DNA of 64,000 bases from Doryteuthis pealeii (lineage: Eukaryota; Mollusca; Cephalopoda; Myopsida; Loliginidae): assembly GCA_023376005.1 (NCBI GenBank), contig CM042145.1, forward strand, positions 99,178,797 through 99,242,796, read 5' to 3'. This document shows, one piece after another, positions 10,395-20,681 of the stretch; positions within the stretch are counted from its first letter, which is position 1, and each line of letters begins with the position of its first letter. The notes under the pieces are model-generated. The model saw only the letters and a list, made by a program, of their open reading frames with translations, had not been told where the DNA came from and made no database searches. A program made the translations under genes and the position numbers.

Positions 10395-10905
10395 AACTGT
10401 CGGCTGGGGCTTTAGAATACACCGACTGCACCTCTGCAGAGGGGGAAGACCCCCCCCATCCCAATGTGACCACCTGTTGGCCGTGGGTGGCAAGCTGTGA
10501 TGCTTAAAGACGGAACGCAGGTGGCTGAGCAGTCCATGACATGCAACACTCCACTTTGGTCCTTACTTGGGCTAGACGGGAGATCGGAGAGGCCCCCTTC
10601 GATCAATCAGCTGGTCATGTCAAGCCCTAGCATCTATAGGATTGTTCCAACCCTATTACCCTTATGGCAAGCCCCACCTTAGCATCTATATGATTGCCCA
10701 ACCTATCACACCTTATTATATGAGTGCTAGAAGGGGGTGGCTGAGGATCTCATTGTCCTGGGTAAGTGATGGTGAGGTTCCAGTTTTGGAGGTCGTCTAG
10801 GGAATCTGGACCACCCCTTCATTACCATTGCTCCCAGGTCCACTCTGAAATGGAGTGACAGTACCTGTTAGGGTCCTATCTATGGATTAAATAAAACAAC
10901 ATTTG
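10395..10905 (+). repeat. ~530-bp SINE ('SA' family), 5' part to near 3' end
   Basis: Starts 'ggggctttagaatacaccg', contains 'ctgcagaggggga' hairpin-like start, 'gtgatgcttaaagacggaac', 'ctggtcatgtcaagcccta', 'cttatggcaagccccacctt', 'gtgctagaagggggtggctga', and ends in 'gtaccstgttagggtcc'-type sequence. The order matches the full-length, target-duplicated copy at 41590-42116 in reverse. No protein is encoded. Confidence 0.8.
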
Positions 10906-11094
10906 TTCATAAAAATTGTGTTTAAAAACTTTCTACCAAACTATCGCTTATAACAAGCTTGAACTTTACCCTATAAACTTATTCCTTAAAGTGATTCCCA
11001 ATTCACTTATCAACAAACTGTAAACAACCTACTGTCAAAATATAGAAAAATCCTTGAAAACGACATAATAAATTTGACCATCCCTCACAAACTA

Positions 11095-11215
11095 CTACGT
11101 GGCATAAAATAACCCTGGATGGGTTGACATGCCGTTAAAAACAATCAATCAACTTTAGTGATGAAATAACCCTTGACTGGTTGACATGCCGTTAATATCA
11201 ATCAATTAATCTTTT
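11095..11215 (+). repeat. Two shared SINE 3' tails in tandem
   Basis: 'aataaccctggatgggttgacatgccgtt' and 'aataacccttgactggttgacatgccgtt' each followed by an ATCA-rich tail. They are the terminal modules shared by several SINE heads in the window. Confidence 0.7.
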
Positions 11216-11505
11216 TCGTATTAAGGATCGTCGCTTTATCCTAATTGTAAAGGTAAGATATGTTTTAAAGAAATACTATACGTTACGCATGATCTGTTTA
11301 AACGACTCGAAATATCTCCCAAGTTGTAAGGTATGTCTCATCAACACATGATTTATATGTAACGTGATATTAGCCAATAATGTCCCGTGATTGTCAGGTG
11401 CTTTCTCTGGTTGTAGGTGACATATGTTATTTGGTTAACATATAAAAGGAAAATACATTTTCAGCAGATTTTCAATCTCGAAAAAGCAAAAGGCCATTTT
11501 TATAT
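11216..11505. other. Unassigned non-coding stretch
   Basis: No recognisable element; ends beside the SINE at 11506. Confidence 0.4.
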
Positions 11506-11806
11506 ACATATTTACTAACACCTCCGCACGAGCAGGATGTGACACATGGTCAATTTCTTAAGCCGAGTTTACCAGGTTTGAATTCAGAGTTTTTTTTTTT
11601 TTCCTTCTCCAAGGCTAGTTGCCTAACCAAGGTTAAAGAGCCTAGTCTGCCCTACTATTTACCCATAGCTGAAGGGGGAATAGTTGGATTCATGGCCTTT
11701 CCCAAGGGCATTAGCGCTATGAGAAATTCAAATAGCCTCATCCAGGATTTGAACTCGTCTCAGCGTGTCCATTTCGTACGACGGTAAACATTACACCACA
11801 TGTTGC
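11506..11806 (-). repeat. T2 tRNA-derived SINE, near full length
   Basis: On the minus strand: 'catgtggtgtaatgtttacc' head, 'cgtacgaaatggacacgctgag', B-box-like 'gagttcaaatcctgg', then 'ggaaaggccatgaatccaac', 'ctatgggtaaatagtagggc', 'ctctttaaccttggttaggc', 'agaaggaaaaaaa...ctctgaattcaaacctgg', 'aattgaccatgtgtcacatc', 'ctgctcgtgcggagg'. This is a full reference order for the family. Confidence 0.8.
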
Positions 11807-11913
11807 CACAACATAACAAAATTATAAGTGGGTATCGAGACATTCCAATCCTTTAAAAGGATCTATTTTTCGCCATTTTTCTGACTGGTATTTTAATATT
11901 ACTGAAAAATCCA

Positions 11914-11920
<7 letters not shown>

Positions 11921-12006
<86 letters not shown>
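11921..12006. repeat. (TC)n-(TA)n microsatellite
   Basis: TC run passing into TA run. Confidence 0.95.
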
Positions 12007-12009
<3 letters not shown>

Positions 12010-12189
12010 TGGCACCTTTCCGTCCCCCAAGGACGATGGCGTAGTGTAAAAAAGATTTTTCTGCATCTACACAAGTGACTCTACAGGCCAATTCTTGAGT
12101 GACAGTCTTTGGTGCACTGAATGCACACAAACTGGGGCTGCTTCTTTGCTCCCTCTGTCTGGCTCTCTTTGCTTAATAAGTAAAATTGA

Positions 12190-12441
12190 CGGGGTGACTT
12201 ATCATCGGTATCAGACAGACAACGAGAGAGTCTGTCCCCTTTTTGATAGCACTAGACCAGGGATATTGTTTTTTGCTGAGATAGAGCGCCACACCAACTG
12301 TCAGCTCTCGACTTTACCTTTAGCTCCGCACAGATCAGATTACCCAAGCTGTGATACTTATACATTGAATTGGCAGGAACCTGTATCGAACCCGGAACCT
12401 TGTGAGGCGGATGGTCTACCAACTGAGCTAAAACAGCCCCG
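12190..12441 (-). repeat. T1 tRNA-derived SINE
   Basis: Minus-strand copy with head 'ttagctcagttggtagaccatccgcctcacaaggttccgggttcgatac' (A and B boxes present) and the T1 body. It differs from 1461-1712 by many substitutions, so the family is old or subdivided. Confidence 0.8.
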
Positions 12442-12444
12442 GTT

Positions 12445-12458
12445 ACACACACACACAC

Positions 12459-12504
<46 letters not shown>
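12445..12504. repeat. (CA)n-(TA)n microsatellite
   Basis: Lies immediately upstream of the T1 head at 12441 (minus). Confidence 0.95.
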
Positions 12505-12506
<2 letters not shown>

Positions 12507-12555
12507 TCTTAGAAAAGAAGTCAATTTCCATAGAATGATACTTCTTGATAATCTG

Positions 12556-12690
12556 CAGATTTAGCCCAGTCGGTAGAGTGTCTGACTGGGAACCTCAAGG
12601 TTCCTGGTTCGATACCGGCCCTCGCCAACTCAGCGTATGAGTAGCACGGGGATCTCTGCAGTAAAGTGATGAGATAAAAAAAACGGAGGG
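12556..12690 (+). repeat. T1 SINE head and start of body
   Basis: 'tttagcccagtcggtagagtg' and 'ggttcctggttcgatacc' are the A- and B-box regions; followed by 'gccaactcagcgtatgagtag'. The body is truncated after about 130 bp. Confidence 0.75.
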
Positions 12691-12834
12691 GTTGGGTATA
12701 TACATACATATATTTCTCTTGATATCAACTTTGGTTTTAATTTGATTGTCTATCTATATTTTTTACGGATGGCGACCGCCGAGAAAATGTGTTAAACGAA
12801 AATGTACATCTTAAAATTTCCAAACTTAAAACAC

Positions 12835-13030
12835 ATTCTAAAGTTGGTTGGTCAGCATTTACAGCATCTCAACCCTTTTCGGGTCATTTAATGCCGAATC
12901 AAGTAATTTTAATAAACAAAGGACTCGGGTTGCTTATAGAACCTGCTGTTGCTTAAATTGTCACACTATTAAGCATTGAACGGGTTTCATCGATGCTTAA
13001 CTTCGTGTAAAGTTAAATCGATCCTTTTGA
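12835..13030 (-). repeat. 5S-rRNA-derived SINE copy, diverged
   Basis: Minus strand carries a 5S-like segment ('gttaagcatcg', 'cttaatagtgtgacaatttaagcaacagcagg') and the shared tail 'aaatgacccgaaaagggttgag'. It is much decayed compared with 54506-54712. Confidence 0.6.
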
Positions 13031-13134
13031 AATATCAAATCCTTTTTGGATGTGTAAAAAGAGTTTTAAAAAAGTGGTGACATTATTCGTTGATATTTTT
13101 TGAAAATAACTATTTTAACACTTCATCTTTAAAT

Positions 13135-13410
13135 GAATATATAATGGTTTGGTTTATTGGATATTATGGCATGTCAACCCTTGTTAGGTTATTTTATGCC
13201 GAATACATTTTGTTTTATTCATGCTTGATGGGTATTCAATTTTCTTTTTTAACACTTTTAAAACTCATTTTTTCCATTTAACTCATAGATGGGACCCTAA
13301 CAAGTATTACCACTCTGGATCAGAGTGGACCTGAGAGTAATGGCGATGAAGGGGTACTTTACTCTTCCAAAGTTGGAATTTCACCATTAGATTCAGTTTA
13401 ACGTAAATAT
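13135..13410 (-). repeat. SA-family SINE, 3' half
   Basis: From the shared tail ('ttatggcatgtcaacccttg...ttattttatgccg') to 'gtccactctgatccagagtggtaat' and 'tgatggtgaaattccaactttgg' in reverse order to 10395-10905. Confidence 0.7.
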
Positions 13411-13580
13411 TTGAATATATAATCTAAGTTTATAAAAGCCGAACAGGATTTTCTCAATATAAAGAGAATAAAGACATTAAAGTAAACAAAACAACAAAAA
13501 AAAAAAACAACAACAGAAACATCTAATGGAAATATCATTATATATCTGTGTTATATAGTTTCTTACTTGTTTATATATAG

Positions 13581-13889
13581 GGCCCGCTTAGCTCAGTCGG
13601 TAGAGCGTTCAGCTAGAAACCACAAGGTTCCTAGTTCGATACCTGTCCTCGCCAACTCAGCGTATGAGTAGCACAGGGATCTGTGCGTTAAAGTAAGGAG
13701 CTGATGGTAGGTGTGGCGCTCCACCGCAGACGCAAAAACAATCTCCTTCGTCTAGCACTAGTGAAAAGGGGATAGACTCCCTCGCTCGTAAAAACAATCT
13801 CCTTCGTCTAGCACTAGTGAAAAGGGGATAGACTCCTTCGCTGATTGGCTGATACCGACTTTAGGCCACCCCGACGACTTTTTTTTTAC
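13581..13889 (+). repeat. T1 tRNA-derived SINE with internal duplication
   Basis: Full order: head 'gcttagctcagtcggtagag', B box 'gttcctagttcgatacc', 'cgccaactcagcgtatgag', 'gctgatggtaggtgtggcgc', 'aaaacaatctccttcg', then 'gataccgactttaggccacc' and a T run. A ~50-bp block ('aaaaacaatctccttcgtct...gatagactcc') is directly duplicated at about 13734-13782 and 13789-13833. Confidence 0.88.
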
Positions 13890-13959
13890 TTGTTTATTTA
13901 GAATGAGAAAACAAAATGATATTAAAAGTAGATGTGAGAGATACATGAAATACATTTAT

Positions 13960-14045
13960 TCATACATACGCACACAGACAGGCACACAGACAGACACATT
14001 CACACGCACATGCACACGCACACGCACACACACAAACACTGAGAG
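13960..14045. repeat. Degenerate (CA)n tract
   Basis: ACACAG/ACACGC runs. Confidence 0.85.
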
Positions 14046-14430
14046 TATTTTTTGTGAAAGTGTATACATGCAACAAAGTGATAACAGGTAGTCTTCTTTC
14101 ATTTCACTGTTCATAACCACCTACTGCGAGCGACGTAGTAGGCGATGGGGCTTCTTCTATCCGGAGAGAGGAAATCCGAGAGGACCAACAGACCATGAAG
14201 TCACGGTAGAAGAATTAACAATACAAAAGCAGACTATTTTCCTTCTAACATCTCAGGTTAGTTCACATTCTTCTGGGTAAGGTCACGCATGTGTGTGTTT
14301 TTCATGAGTTATGCACGTGTATGGTGAAAGATAAAAAAAATTTAAAAAAAGAAACAGAAAATAAAAATGTCCGGACAGTTTCTGGTTAATAGATAATTGA
14401 AAAATGGAATAAAATGATATTTGTTTGCCG
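14046..14430. other. Unassigned non-coding stretch
   Basis: Nothing recognised. Confidence 0.45.
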
Positions 14431-14433
14431 TTG

Positions 14434-14436
<3 letters not shown>

Positions 14437-14468
<32 letters not shown>

Positions 14469-14484
14469 GTATATATATGCAATG

Positions 14485-14523
<39 letters not shown>

Positions 14524-15335
14524 TTATGTATATACGTATATATATACAAATGTACATTCATATATAGATATATATACACATATGTATATATACATATACA
14601 TAAATGTATGTACATAAATATATATACATACTTATATACATATAGATACTTATATATATACATATATACTTATACATATCTCTATATATACTTATATATA
14701 TACAGATATATATACTTATATATACAGATATAAATGTACATATATAGATATTCATATAGATGCATATATAAATATACATATATATATGTATACTTATATG
14801 TATATATATATATATACTTATATATACTTATGTATACTCATATATACTTATATATATATAACATATATATACTTAAATATATACATATATACATATATAT
14901 ATACTTATATATCCATGTATACATATGCATACTCATATATATATATACATATATACATATATATACATATATACATATATATACTTATATATATACATAT
15001 ATATATATACTAATATATATCTACATATATACATATATATAAATATATACATATATATGTATACTTATATATACATTTATACCTAAACATATATACTTAT
15101 ATATACATATATACACATATATATACTTATATATATACTTATATATATACATATACATACTTATAAATACATATATACATATATATATACTTATAAATAC
15201 ATATATACATATATATATACTTATATACAAATATATACATGTATATACATATATATATACATATATATATACATATATGCTTATATATACATATATACAT
15301 ATATGCACGCATATATATGCACATATATATTGCAA
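14437..15335. repeat. ~900-bp TA-rich satellite of 'atatatacatatatactt' type
   Basis: Higher-order repeats of TA blocks broken by 'cata', 'ctta' and 'gtata' interruptions, e.g. recurring 'acttatatatacatatatac'. Both strands therefore have long Tyr-Ile-rich ORFs, which are not genes. Confidence 0.9.
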
Positions 15336-15575
15336 TAGTATATGGTTATCACCATTTCAGTTGGTGGGCCAATATTTGCGTTATTATTAAGAGAGTGCTC
15401 TATATCTGTGATAGAGATACCACATACATATACACATATATAGAGACGCAAATGAATACTTAGTTTTTAACTGCAACTCCCTACACTCATCATCGTTAAA
15501 GGGTCTCGAATATTAAAATCACAGACGATTGATGTATAAATAACGTTCGAATGTACATAAGTGGCAGATTTAGCG

Positions 15576-15623
15576 TGTGCGTGTGCGTGTATGTGTGCGT
15601 GTGCGTGTGCGTGTGTGTGTGTG

Positions 15624-15655
<32 letters not shown>
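15576..15655. repeat. (TG)n microsatellite with GC-containing start
   Basis: 'gtgcgtgtgcgtgt' grades into pure (GT)n. Confidence 0.95.
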
Positions 15656-15658
<3 letters not shown>

Positions 15659-16895
15659 ATAGATAGAGAGAGGGTGAGGATGGGAGAGGAAAGATTAGCT
15701 TATCACTGAGTACTAAGGTTTCATTCCAAACGTCTTGATTCTATCTTCTTATAATAAGTTGTTAACCTCAACGTGATATTCGATTTCAGGAATATCAAAT
15801 ATATCACATTTAATTAATCACCTTATTGACTGTGAAATTGTTAATTGTTTTCATCCTTTTGTATTTTTTTTTTATCTTCTTCTTTCATTCTAACATCTTG
15901 AGTTCAATAGATTCAATTCCCCCCGCCAAAAAAAAAAATAAAATAAAATAAAATAAAACAAAACAAAACAAAACTACATATAAACATAAGCGAGCATATC
16001 AACATTACATAAAGCTATGATTAATTCATTTATCTATATAAATAATCAGCTCTAGCCTTTGCCTCTTAAACATAAAGAATATATAATTCAGCAATGAGAC
16101 TAAAACAATGACAATTTATAACAACATGCGTATTTGTCCCTAGAGTTACATACGTATATGCTCGTTTACAGCCAAAAAAAAAAAAAACGCAAATGATAAC
16201 ATACCAGTGCTATTTAATATAAAAAAATTAAAAACATTATTCTACGACTAATACTAAATGCAGTAGCGTTTTGCTTACCCGAAGTTGCGTAAATCCATTT
16301 AATAAAACATGCAAGGATAAAACTATGACGAATCGAAGATTACTAAAGACTTGGGCGTTTGTTTTTATGCCGATATATACATATATATATAAATAAATAT
16401 ATATATATTTTACTGTTGTCAAATGCCCATTTTTGTAAATCAATAATCCAGTAGTGCTTTTTGTTTTCTTTCTTCTTTTTTTTTTTCTTATGTCATAGTT
16501 CCATTGGACAACAAGCAAGAATGCAGTCACAATCACAAAGGATTCCTGTCTTTAAGTTCGACAGTCTAAACTAGTAGGGCGGGGCATAAAAATTGAGCTA
16601 GACTATATAAAAAACGTATGCAGCAGTGATTTTTTTTTCTTTTTCTCACCTGTTACTCCCCGCTCATACTCCACTGATAGTTTTGAATGGCCCACATTCA
16701 TAATTGCGTGAACATTTGTACAAAAGACATAAGACATAAAGTGTCAGAAAGATTAACTCATTATGTATCCGGTGAATAGGCATTGATTGTTTAGAACATC
16801 AATGCTATAAGCCTATGATAATTTGGATATATGGATAAAGACGTACTCCTGTATTTAAAAAATAGAATTCTTGTCGAGCAATTAAATGTATATAT
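15656..16895. other. Unassigned AT-rich non-coding stretch
   Basis: About 1.2 kb without recognisable elements except short simple repeats such as (AAAAT)n/(AAAAC)n at 15930-15973. No coding evidence. Confidence 0.5.
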
Positions 16896-16899
16896 GTAT

Positions 16900-17180
16900 G
16901 TATGTGTTCGAGACACACACAAAGCGGTCTTCCTGTCTATATCTCTGCTGATGAGGCCTAATAGGCTGAAATGTACATACAGAGATTGATTTTTCTCGAT
17001 TTGTTTAGCCTTACATTTGAATAGTATTCCCGCCCAATTCATTAATTATTAATTAATTAATTTTCAAAAATTAGGTACGACTTCAATTAAGCACATATTC
17101 TCCCAAAAATTGTCGGCTAAAAAAAGCCATATCAAAACACATCGTCTGTTTGTTTACTTCTCATATATGTATAGTATATA
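16900..17180 (+). mobile_element. HHR-bearing retroposon with tRNA-like remnant
   Basis: The order is: B-box-like 'gtgttcgagac', 'gcggtcttcctgtctat', hammerhead (16941-16986), then a ~190-bp body ('ttttctcgatttgtttagcc', an (AATT)n patch, 'agcacatattctccc', 'gtcggctaaaaaaagcc') ending in 'acttctcatatatg'. The copy at 56034-56450 has the same order with a longer tRNA-like head, and there the body ends in (TA)n. I infer a short non-autonomous retroposon; the mobilising machinery is unknown. Confidence 0.65.
16941..16986 (+). ncRNA. Type-I hammerhead ribozyme, best copy
   Basis: Stem I is a perfect 7-bp helix, AUCUCUG (16941-16947) with CAGAGAU (16980-16986). Core CUGAUGA is at 16948-16954. Stem II is GGCCU/AGGCU with loop AAU (five pairs, one G-U). 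GAAA is at 16968-16971. Stem III has two pairs (A-U, U-A) closed by loop GUAC. The triplet AUA ends at 16979, so cleavage is predicted between 16979 and 16980. All conserved core bases fit the established type-I hammerhead. The short stem III is typical of metazoan mobile-element HHRs, which often work better as dimers. RNA activity is inferred only. Confidence 0.85.
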
Positions 17181-17368
17181 TGTATATGTATGTATATAAA
17201 CAACTTTGCTTTTTTTTAAAAAGATATTCTCTACTTTCTTTCTTTTGTTATTCCCGGAGACATTCACTTCAAAACATTTTAACAAACACTAATGTATGGG
17301 TCAGCAGAAACGACAAATTTATCATCTGTGGATGCGGGTAGGGCCTAGTAATTCATGAGGGTGAGCTA

Positions 17369-17404
17369 TTATCGTGGCGAACACACACATAGACAGACGA
17401 ACAC

Positions 17405-17449
<45 letters not shown>

Positions 17450-17457
17450 CTGCCGTT

Positions 17458-17534
<77 letters not shown>

Positions 17535-17638
17535 ATGTGCGTTCGCCACGATCATGAGAGAAGAAGAAAAAATAACGACAGTATCTCTCTCTCTTTATAT
17601 ATATATATATATATATATGTGTATGTATATATATATAT

Positions 17639-17709
<71 letters not shown>

Positions 17710-17755
17710 TCGCCACAATCATGAGAGAAGAAGAAGAAGAAGAAAATAACGGCAG

Positions 17756-17849
<94 letters not shown>

Positions 17850-17945
17850 GCGTTCGCCACAATCATGAGAGAAGAAGAAGAAGAAGAAGAAGAAGAAGAA
17901 GAAGAAGAAGAAGAAGAAGAAGAAGAAGAAGAAGAAGAAGAAGAA
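17369..17945. repeat. Compound (TC)n/(GA)n/(TG)n/(GAA)n array with repeated linker
   Basis: The linker 'gcgttcgccacaatcatgag' plus (GAA)n and 'ggcagtatctctc' occurs three times in direct orientation (about 17538, 17707, 17850) and once inverted (about 17366-17400 and 17444-17462). Linkers are separated by long TC, TA or TG runs. The array ends in a 70-bp (GAA)n run. It is a higher-order repeat rather than simple slippage. Confidence 0.85.
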
Positions 17946-18789
17946 CGACAATGTATAGAATGACACATTAAACTGTTGGGATAATGACAAGAATACGTCA
18001 ATGTTCTCTGTTTTCCTTCTCAACTCCATGTGTATGCGTACACACGAACACAAGCAAAACGCAAACACTTGATTCTGTATGCGTTTAAGTTTAGACAAAC
18101 TTTTTACGCATGTATACGAGGGGCACCCAAAACACAGGGTTGGATATAACAGCTTGGGAGGTAGTTGGCAAGAAAAAGTGGCGCATTGTTCAAATTAGAA
18201 AAAGAGAAGAAAATGACAGAACAAGGTAGTTTTGTCATAGGAATATGTTGGAAGTTCAAAAGGGGAGAGTAAAGATTTTCTTTCAACTGTGAATTGACCG
18301 TCGTTAATTTCAATAGGACTCACCGACAAAAAAAAATCCAAAACAAAACAAAACAAACTCAACAATAATCAAATACCTGTCTCAGTAATACAGTGACAGA
18401 AACAAAAACAAAAAATATATATATATATATACCAAACTTGTTGATAAACTCTTGCGGTAAGAAAAAACCGGCAAATAGTTTGATTGTAAAAATATACCAC
18501 CAAACATCACCTGGGGAGAAAAAAAATCTTTGGAAAAAAGAAAAGACCAAGATAGTCGTACCAACCGAAAATAATCGGTTGATACTATAATACTTGGCCA
18601 AAAGAAAAAACAATTTATATGTATATATATATATATATAAATATATATTCATATAAAAACCGCCAGGATATACTAAAACTAATAAGTAAAGAGTGCTCAT
18701 TACCTAAGTAGAGCAAGTGAATCCGACAATTATGTTGAAAGAATGGAAAGAAAATGTTGTAGGGATAAAAAAAAAATGATTTATTGAAA
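17946..18789. other. Unassigned AT-rich non-coding stretch
   Basis: Contains two short TA runs (18418-18431, 18624-18650). No gene evidence. Confidence 0.5.
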
Positions 18790-18832
18790 TGCCGACACGT
18801 GTTTCAACCAAGAGTTTGTCCTTGTATACACT
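18790..18832 (-). ncRNA. Hammerhead ribozyme-like relic
   Basis: Minus strand has GAAACACGUGUC, identical to the GAAA/stem III/cleavage segment of 59478-59489, preceded by a weak AAC/GUU stem II. The CUGANGA core is not recognisable ('aaggaca'). Decayed copy. Confidence 0.4.
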
Positions 18833-18925
18833 GTATTATGTTTAGTATTATTTCAAATTCAAAATAAAATAAAATAATAATAACAGAGAAGCACAAAATT
18901 TTATATAAAATGCATAAATATGATA

Positions 18926-19523
18926 TCTTACTATAATGGAGATTGTGTGTTTGTCTGTAACCGAAACTATACTACTACTCAAGACACAATTCCCTTAGTT
19001 ATTTATGGTTCTCCATGATTTTTATGCAAACCTCAATCATTAATAAAATTGCATTACATTATTAATACTCCATACAAAAAACATGCAATTGTATTAATAT
19101 ACACAACAAAATAGTGGTTTACAGTGCAAATGGGAATGCTAATTTGCTTATTGATATTAAAAATCTAATTTTGATAAATATGTGCTTAGTATTATTGATT
19201 TCTAATTGTTCGGTTTTATCTTAATGAATATGAGAAAAAAACCCGGGCATTAAAAGAAATACATTAACAAGAAGAAATAACTGTAATTTTATTCTTAATT
19301 CCTATTTTAACTAGATAGTTAAATTAGAAAATTTTGCAATGAAAGACGGGAATGAAGAAAGACTAAGTTTCAGTTGTTTGATTTTTCGATTATACCCCAT
19401 TTGTGTTTCAAATCTTTTTTATCTGCATTCTTATTTAGTTTCATTAGCCTTTCTAATTTAATATAATGTTTTATTACATTAAAGCTTAAATAATTGCACA
19501 CAGAGTGTGCATATATTTGCTAG
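18926..19523 (+). mobile_element. Non-autonomous Helitron
   Basis: The 5' end is TC after an A ('tata|tcttactataatgg'). The 3' end is a 6-bp hairpin GCACAC-aga-GTGTGC, ten bases, then CTAG followed by T. These are the standard Helitron termini (TC...hairpin...CTRR, insertion between A and T). No RepHel protein fits in 598 bp, so it depends on an autonomous partner. Related ends occur at 9741 and, inverted, at 25727. Confidence 0.75.
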
Positions 19524-19527
19524 TATA

Positions 19528-19640
19528 TATAATATATATATGTGTTCCGTGTGTGTGTTCATATGGGTGACTATATACATATATACATATATATGGACAC
19601 ACATAAATATAGATATACACATACATAATTATTTACTAAG
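19528..19640. repeat. TA-rich low-complexity tract
   Basis: Short TA/TACA repeats following the Helitron insertion site. Confidence 0.8.
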
Positions 19641-19644
19641 CTTA

Positions 19645-19737
19645 GGCCAGAAGTATGGGGCGCCCAATGAGAATCGAACTCACAAACAATGGTCTGCAAA
19701 TCTAGCTTGCTAAACATTACTCCACGTAAGGTACCAT
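19645..19737 (-). repeat. tRNA-derived SINE head, 'T3' family
   Basis: Minus strand: 'cgtggagtaatgtttagc' (A-box side) and B box 'gtgagttcgattctc' followed by 'gggcgccccatactt'. Copies at 28400-28490, 30150-30250, 30326-30412, 46460-46705 share this layout. The acceptor arm does not pair, arguing against a functional tRNA gene. Confidence 0.7.
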
Positions 19738-19972
19738 ATACACATATATATACACATATATATACCTGTATACACATATATACATATATACACACATAAA
19801 CACACATATACATATATGCACCCATATACATATATATACATATGTACACATATATATACACTCATATATATATACGTATATCCCCATACATATACACGTA
19901 TACATATATACACACATATATATACATATATTTATATATATATATTTACATATACATATATATGAATATATG

Positions 19973-20012
<40 letters not shown>
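19738..20012. repeat. TA-rich satellite 'atatacacatatata' type
   Basis: Similar in style to 14437-15335; yields Tyr-Ile and Cys-Ile ORFs with no meaning. Confidence 0.9.
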
Positions 20013-20017
<5 letters not shown>

Positions 20018-20269
20018 TAGACGACTCATAAACCGTCCATGATGATGTTGATGCTTCTTTTTTTAAATGAGTGGAAACGTCTACCTTGTATTTTAAATTG
20101 AGAATGTGAGGATTAAAAAAATAAGATGACTGACGCGAATGAAAACTCTACAAAATTATTCAGCTGATAAGTGGACTGAAAATTGCCTTATTCTCGAAGT
20201 TAGGACATTTTAAATGTATCTCTTTTCTAAAAAAATCTCCCCACGATGTACCATTATTGCTGGGTTATC

Positions 20270-20271
<2 letters not shown>

Positions 20272-20312
<41 letters not shown>
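20272..20312. repeat. (TA)n microsatellite
   Basis: Left border of the HHR unit at 20313-20423. Confidence 0.95.
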
Positions 20313-20314
<2 letters not shown>

Positions 20315-20369
20315 GTCGGACTGCTGAAAAGTATGTCAGGTTTCACTCCTGGCTAGATGTAGCTGTTAA

Positions 20370-20419
20370 GTCTAGCCACACTGATGAGACGTAAACGACG
20401 AAACATGGTGTCTGTGGAT

Positions 20420-20422
<3 letters not shown>
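20370..20422 (+). ncRNA. Type-I hammerhead ribozyme candidate
   Basis: Stem I: CCACA (20376-20380) with UGUGG (20413-20417), plus an outer GUC/GAC helix across a UAG/AU internal loop. Core CUGAUGA at 20381-20387. Stem II G-A-CGU/ACG-A-C has one A-A mismatch. GAAA at 20400-20403, stem III ACA/UGU with loop UGG, triplet GUC at 20410-20412. The sequence passes straight into (TA)n. It is paralogous to 59447-59499. Confidence 0.78.

Positions 20423-20423
<1 letters not shown>

Positions 20424-20473
<50 letters not shown>
20424..20473. repeat. (TA)n microsatellite
   Basis: Shared border between the HHR unit and the palindromic element to the right. Confidence 0.95.
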
Positions 20474-20476
<3 letters not shown>

Positions 20477-20630
20477 GTGAGGTAAAAGGAAAAGTGAACA
20501 AAAATAATGACTCAAACAAGTTCAAGTAGGAGATAAATATTTCGTCCTTCTGACGAAATTTTTCTCTCCTACTTGGACTTATTTGAGTCATTATTTTTGT
20601 TCACTTTTCCTTTTACCTCACCTCATACTG
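20474..20630. mobile_element. Near-perfect palindromic fold-back element
   Basis: Arms of about 73 bp ('gaggtgaggtaaaaggaaaa' to 'gtaggagataaatatttcgtc' and its complement) around a 9-bp centre, flanked by (TA)n on both sides. The centre reads on the minus strand 'gtcagaaggacgaaat', i.e. a GUC/GAC hairpin followed by GAAA, reminiscent of an HHR stem II/GAAA but with no CUGANGA. Confidence 0.8.
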
Positions 20631-20681
20631 TCGGATTTTACTCCAACCCCCTATCTTCATATATATATATATATATATATT

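Noticed and set aside
14283..15463. Long Tyr-Ile-rich ORFs on both strands
   Set aside because: They are translations of a TA-rich satellite. Open frames arise because the repeat has few stops in some frames; no start context, domain or conservation supports a protein.
17355..18098. 202-aa and 167-aa ORFs rich in Ser-Leu, Glu or Phe
   Set aside because: Products of (TC)n, (GAA)n and (TG)n runs on both strands, with no non-repetitive protein segment.
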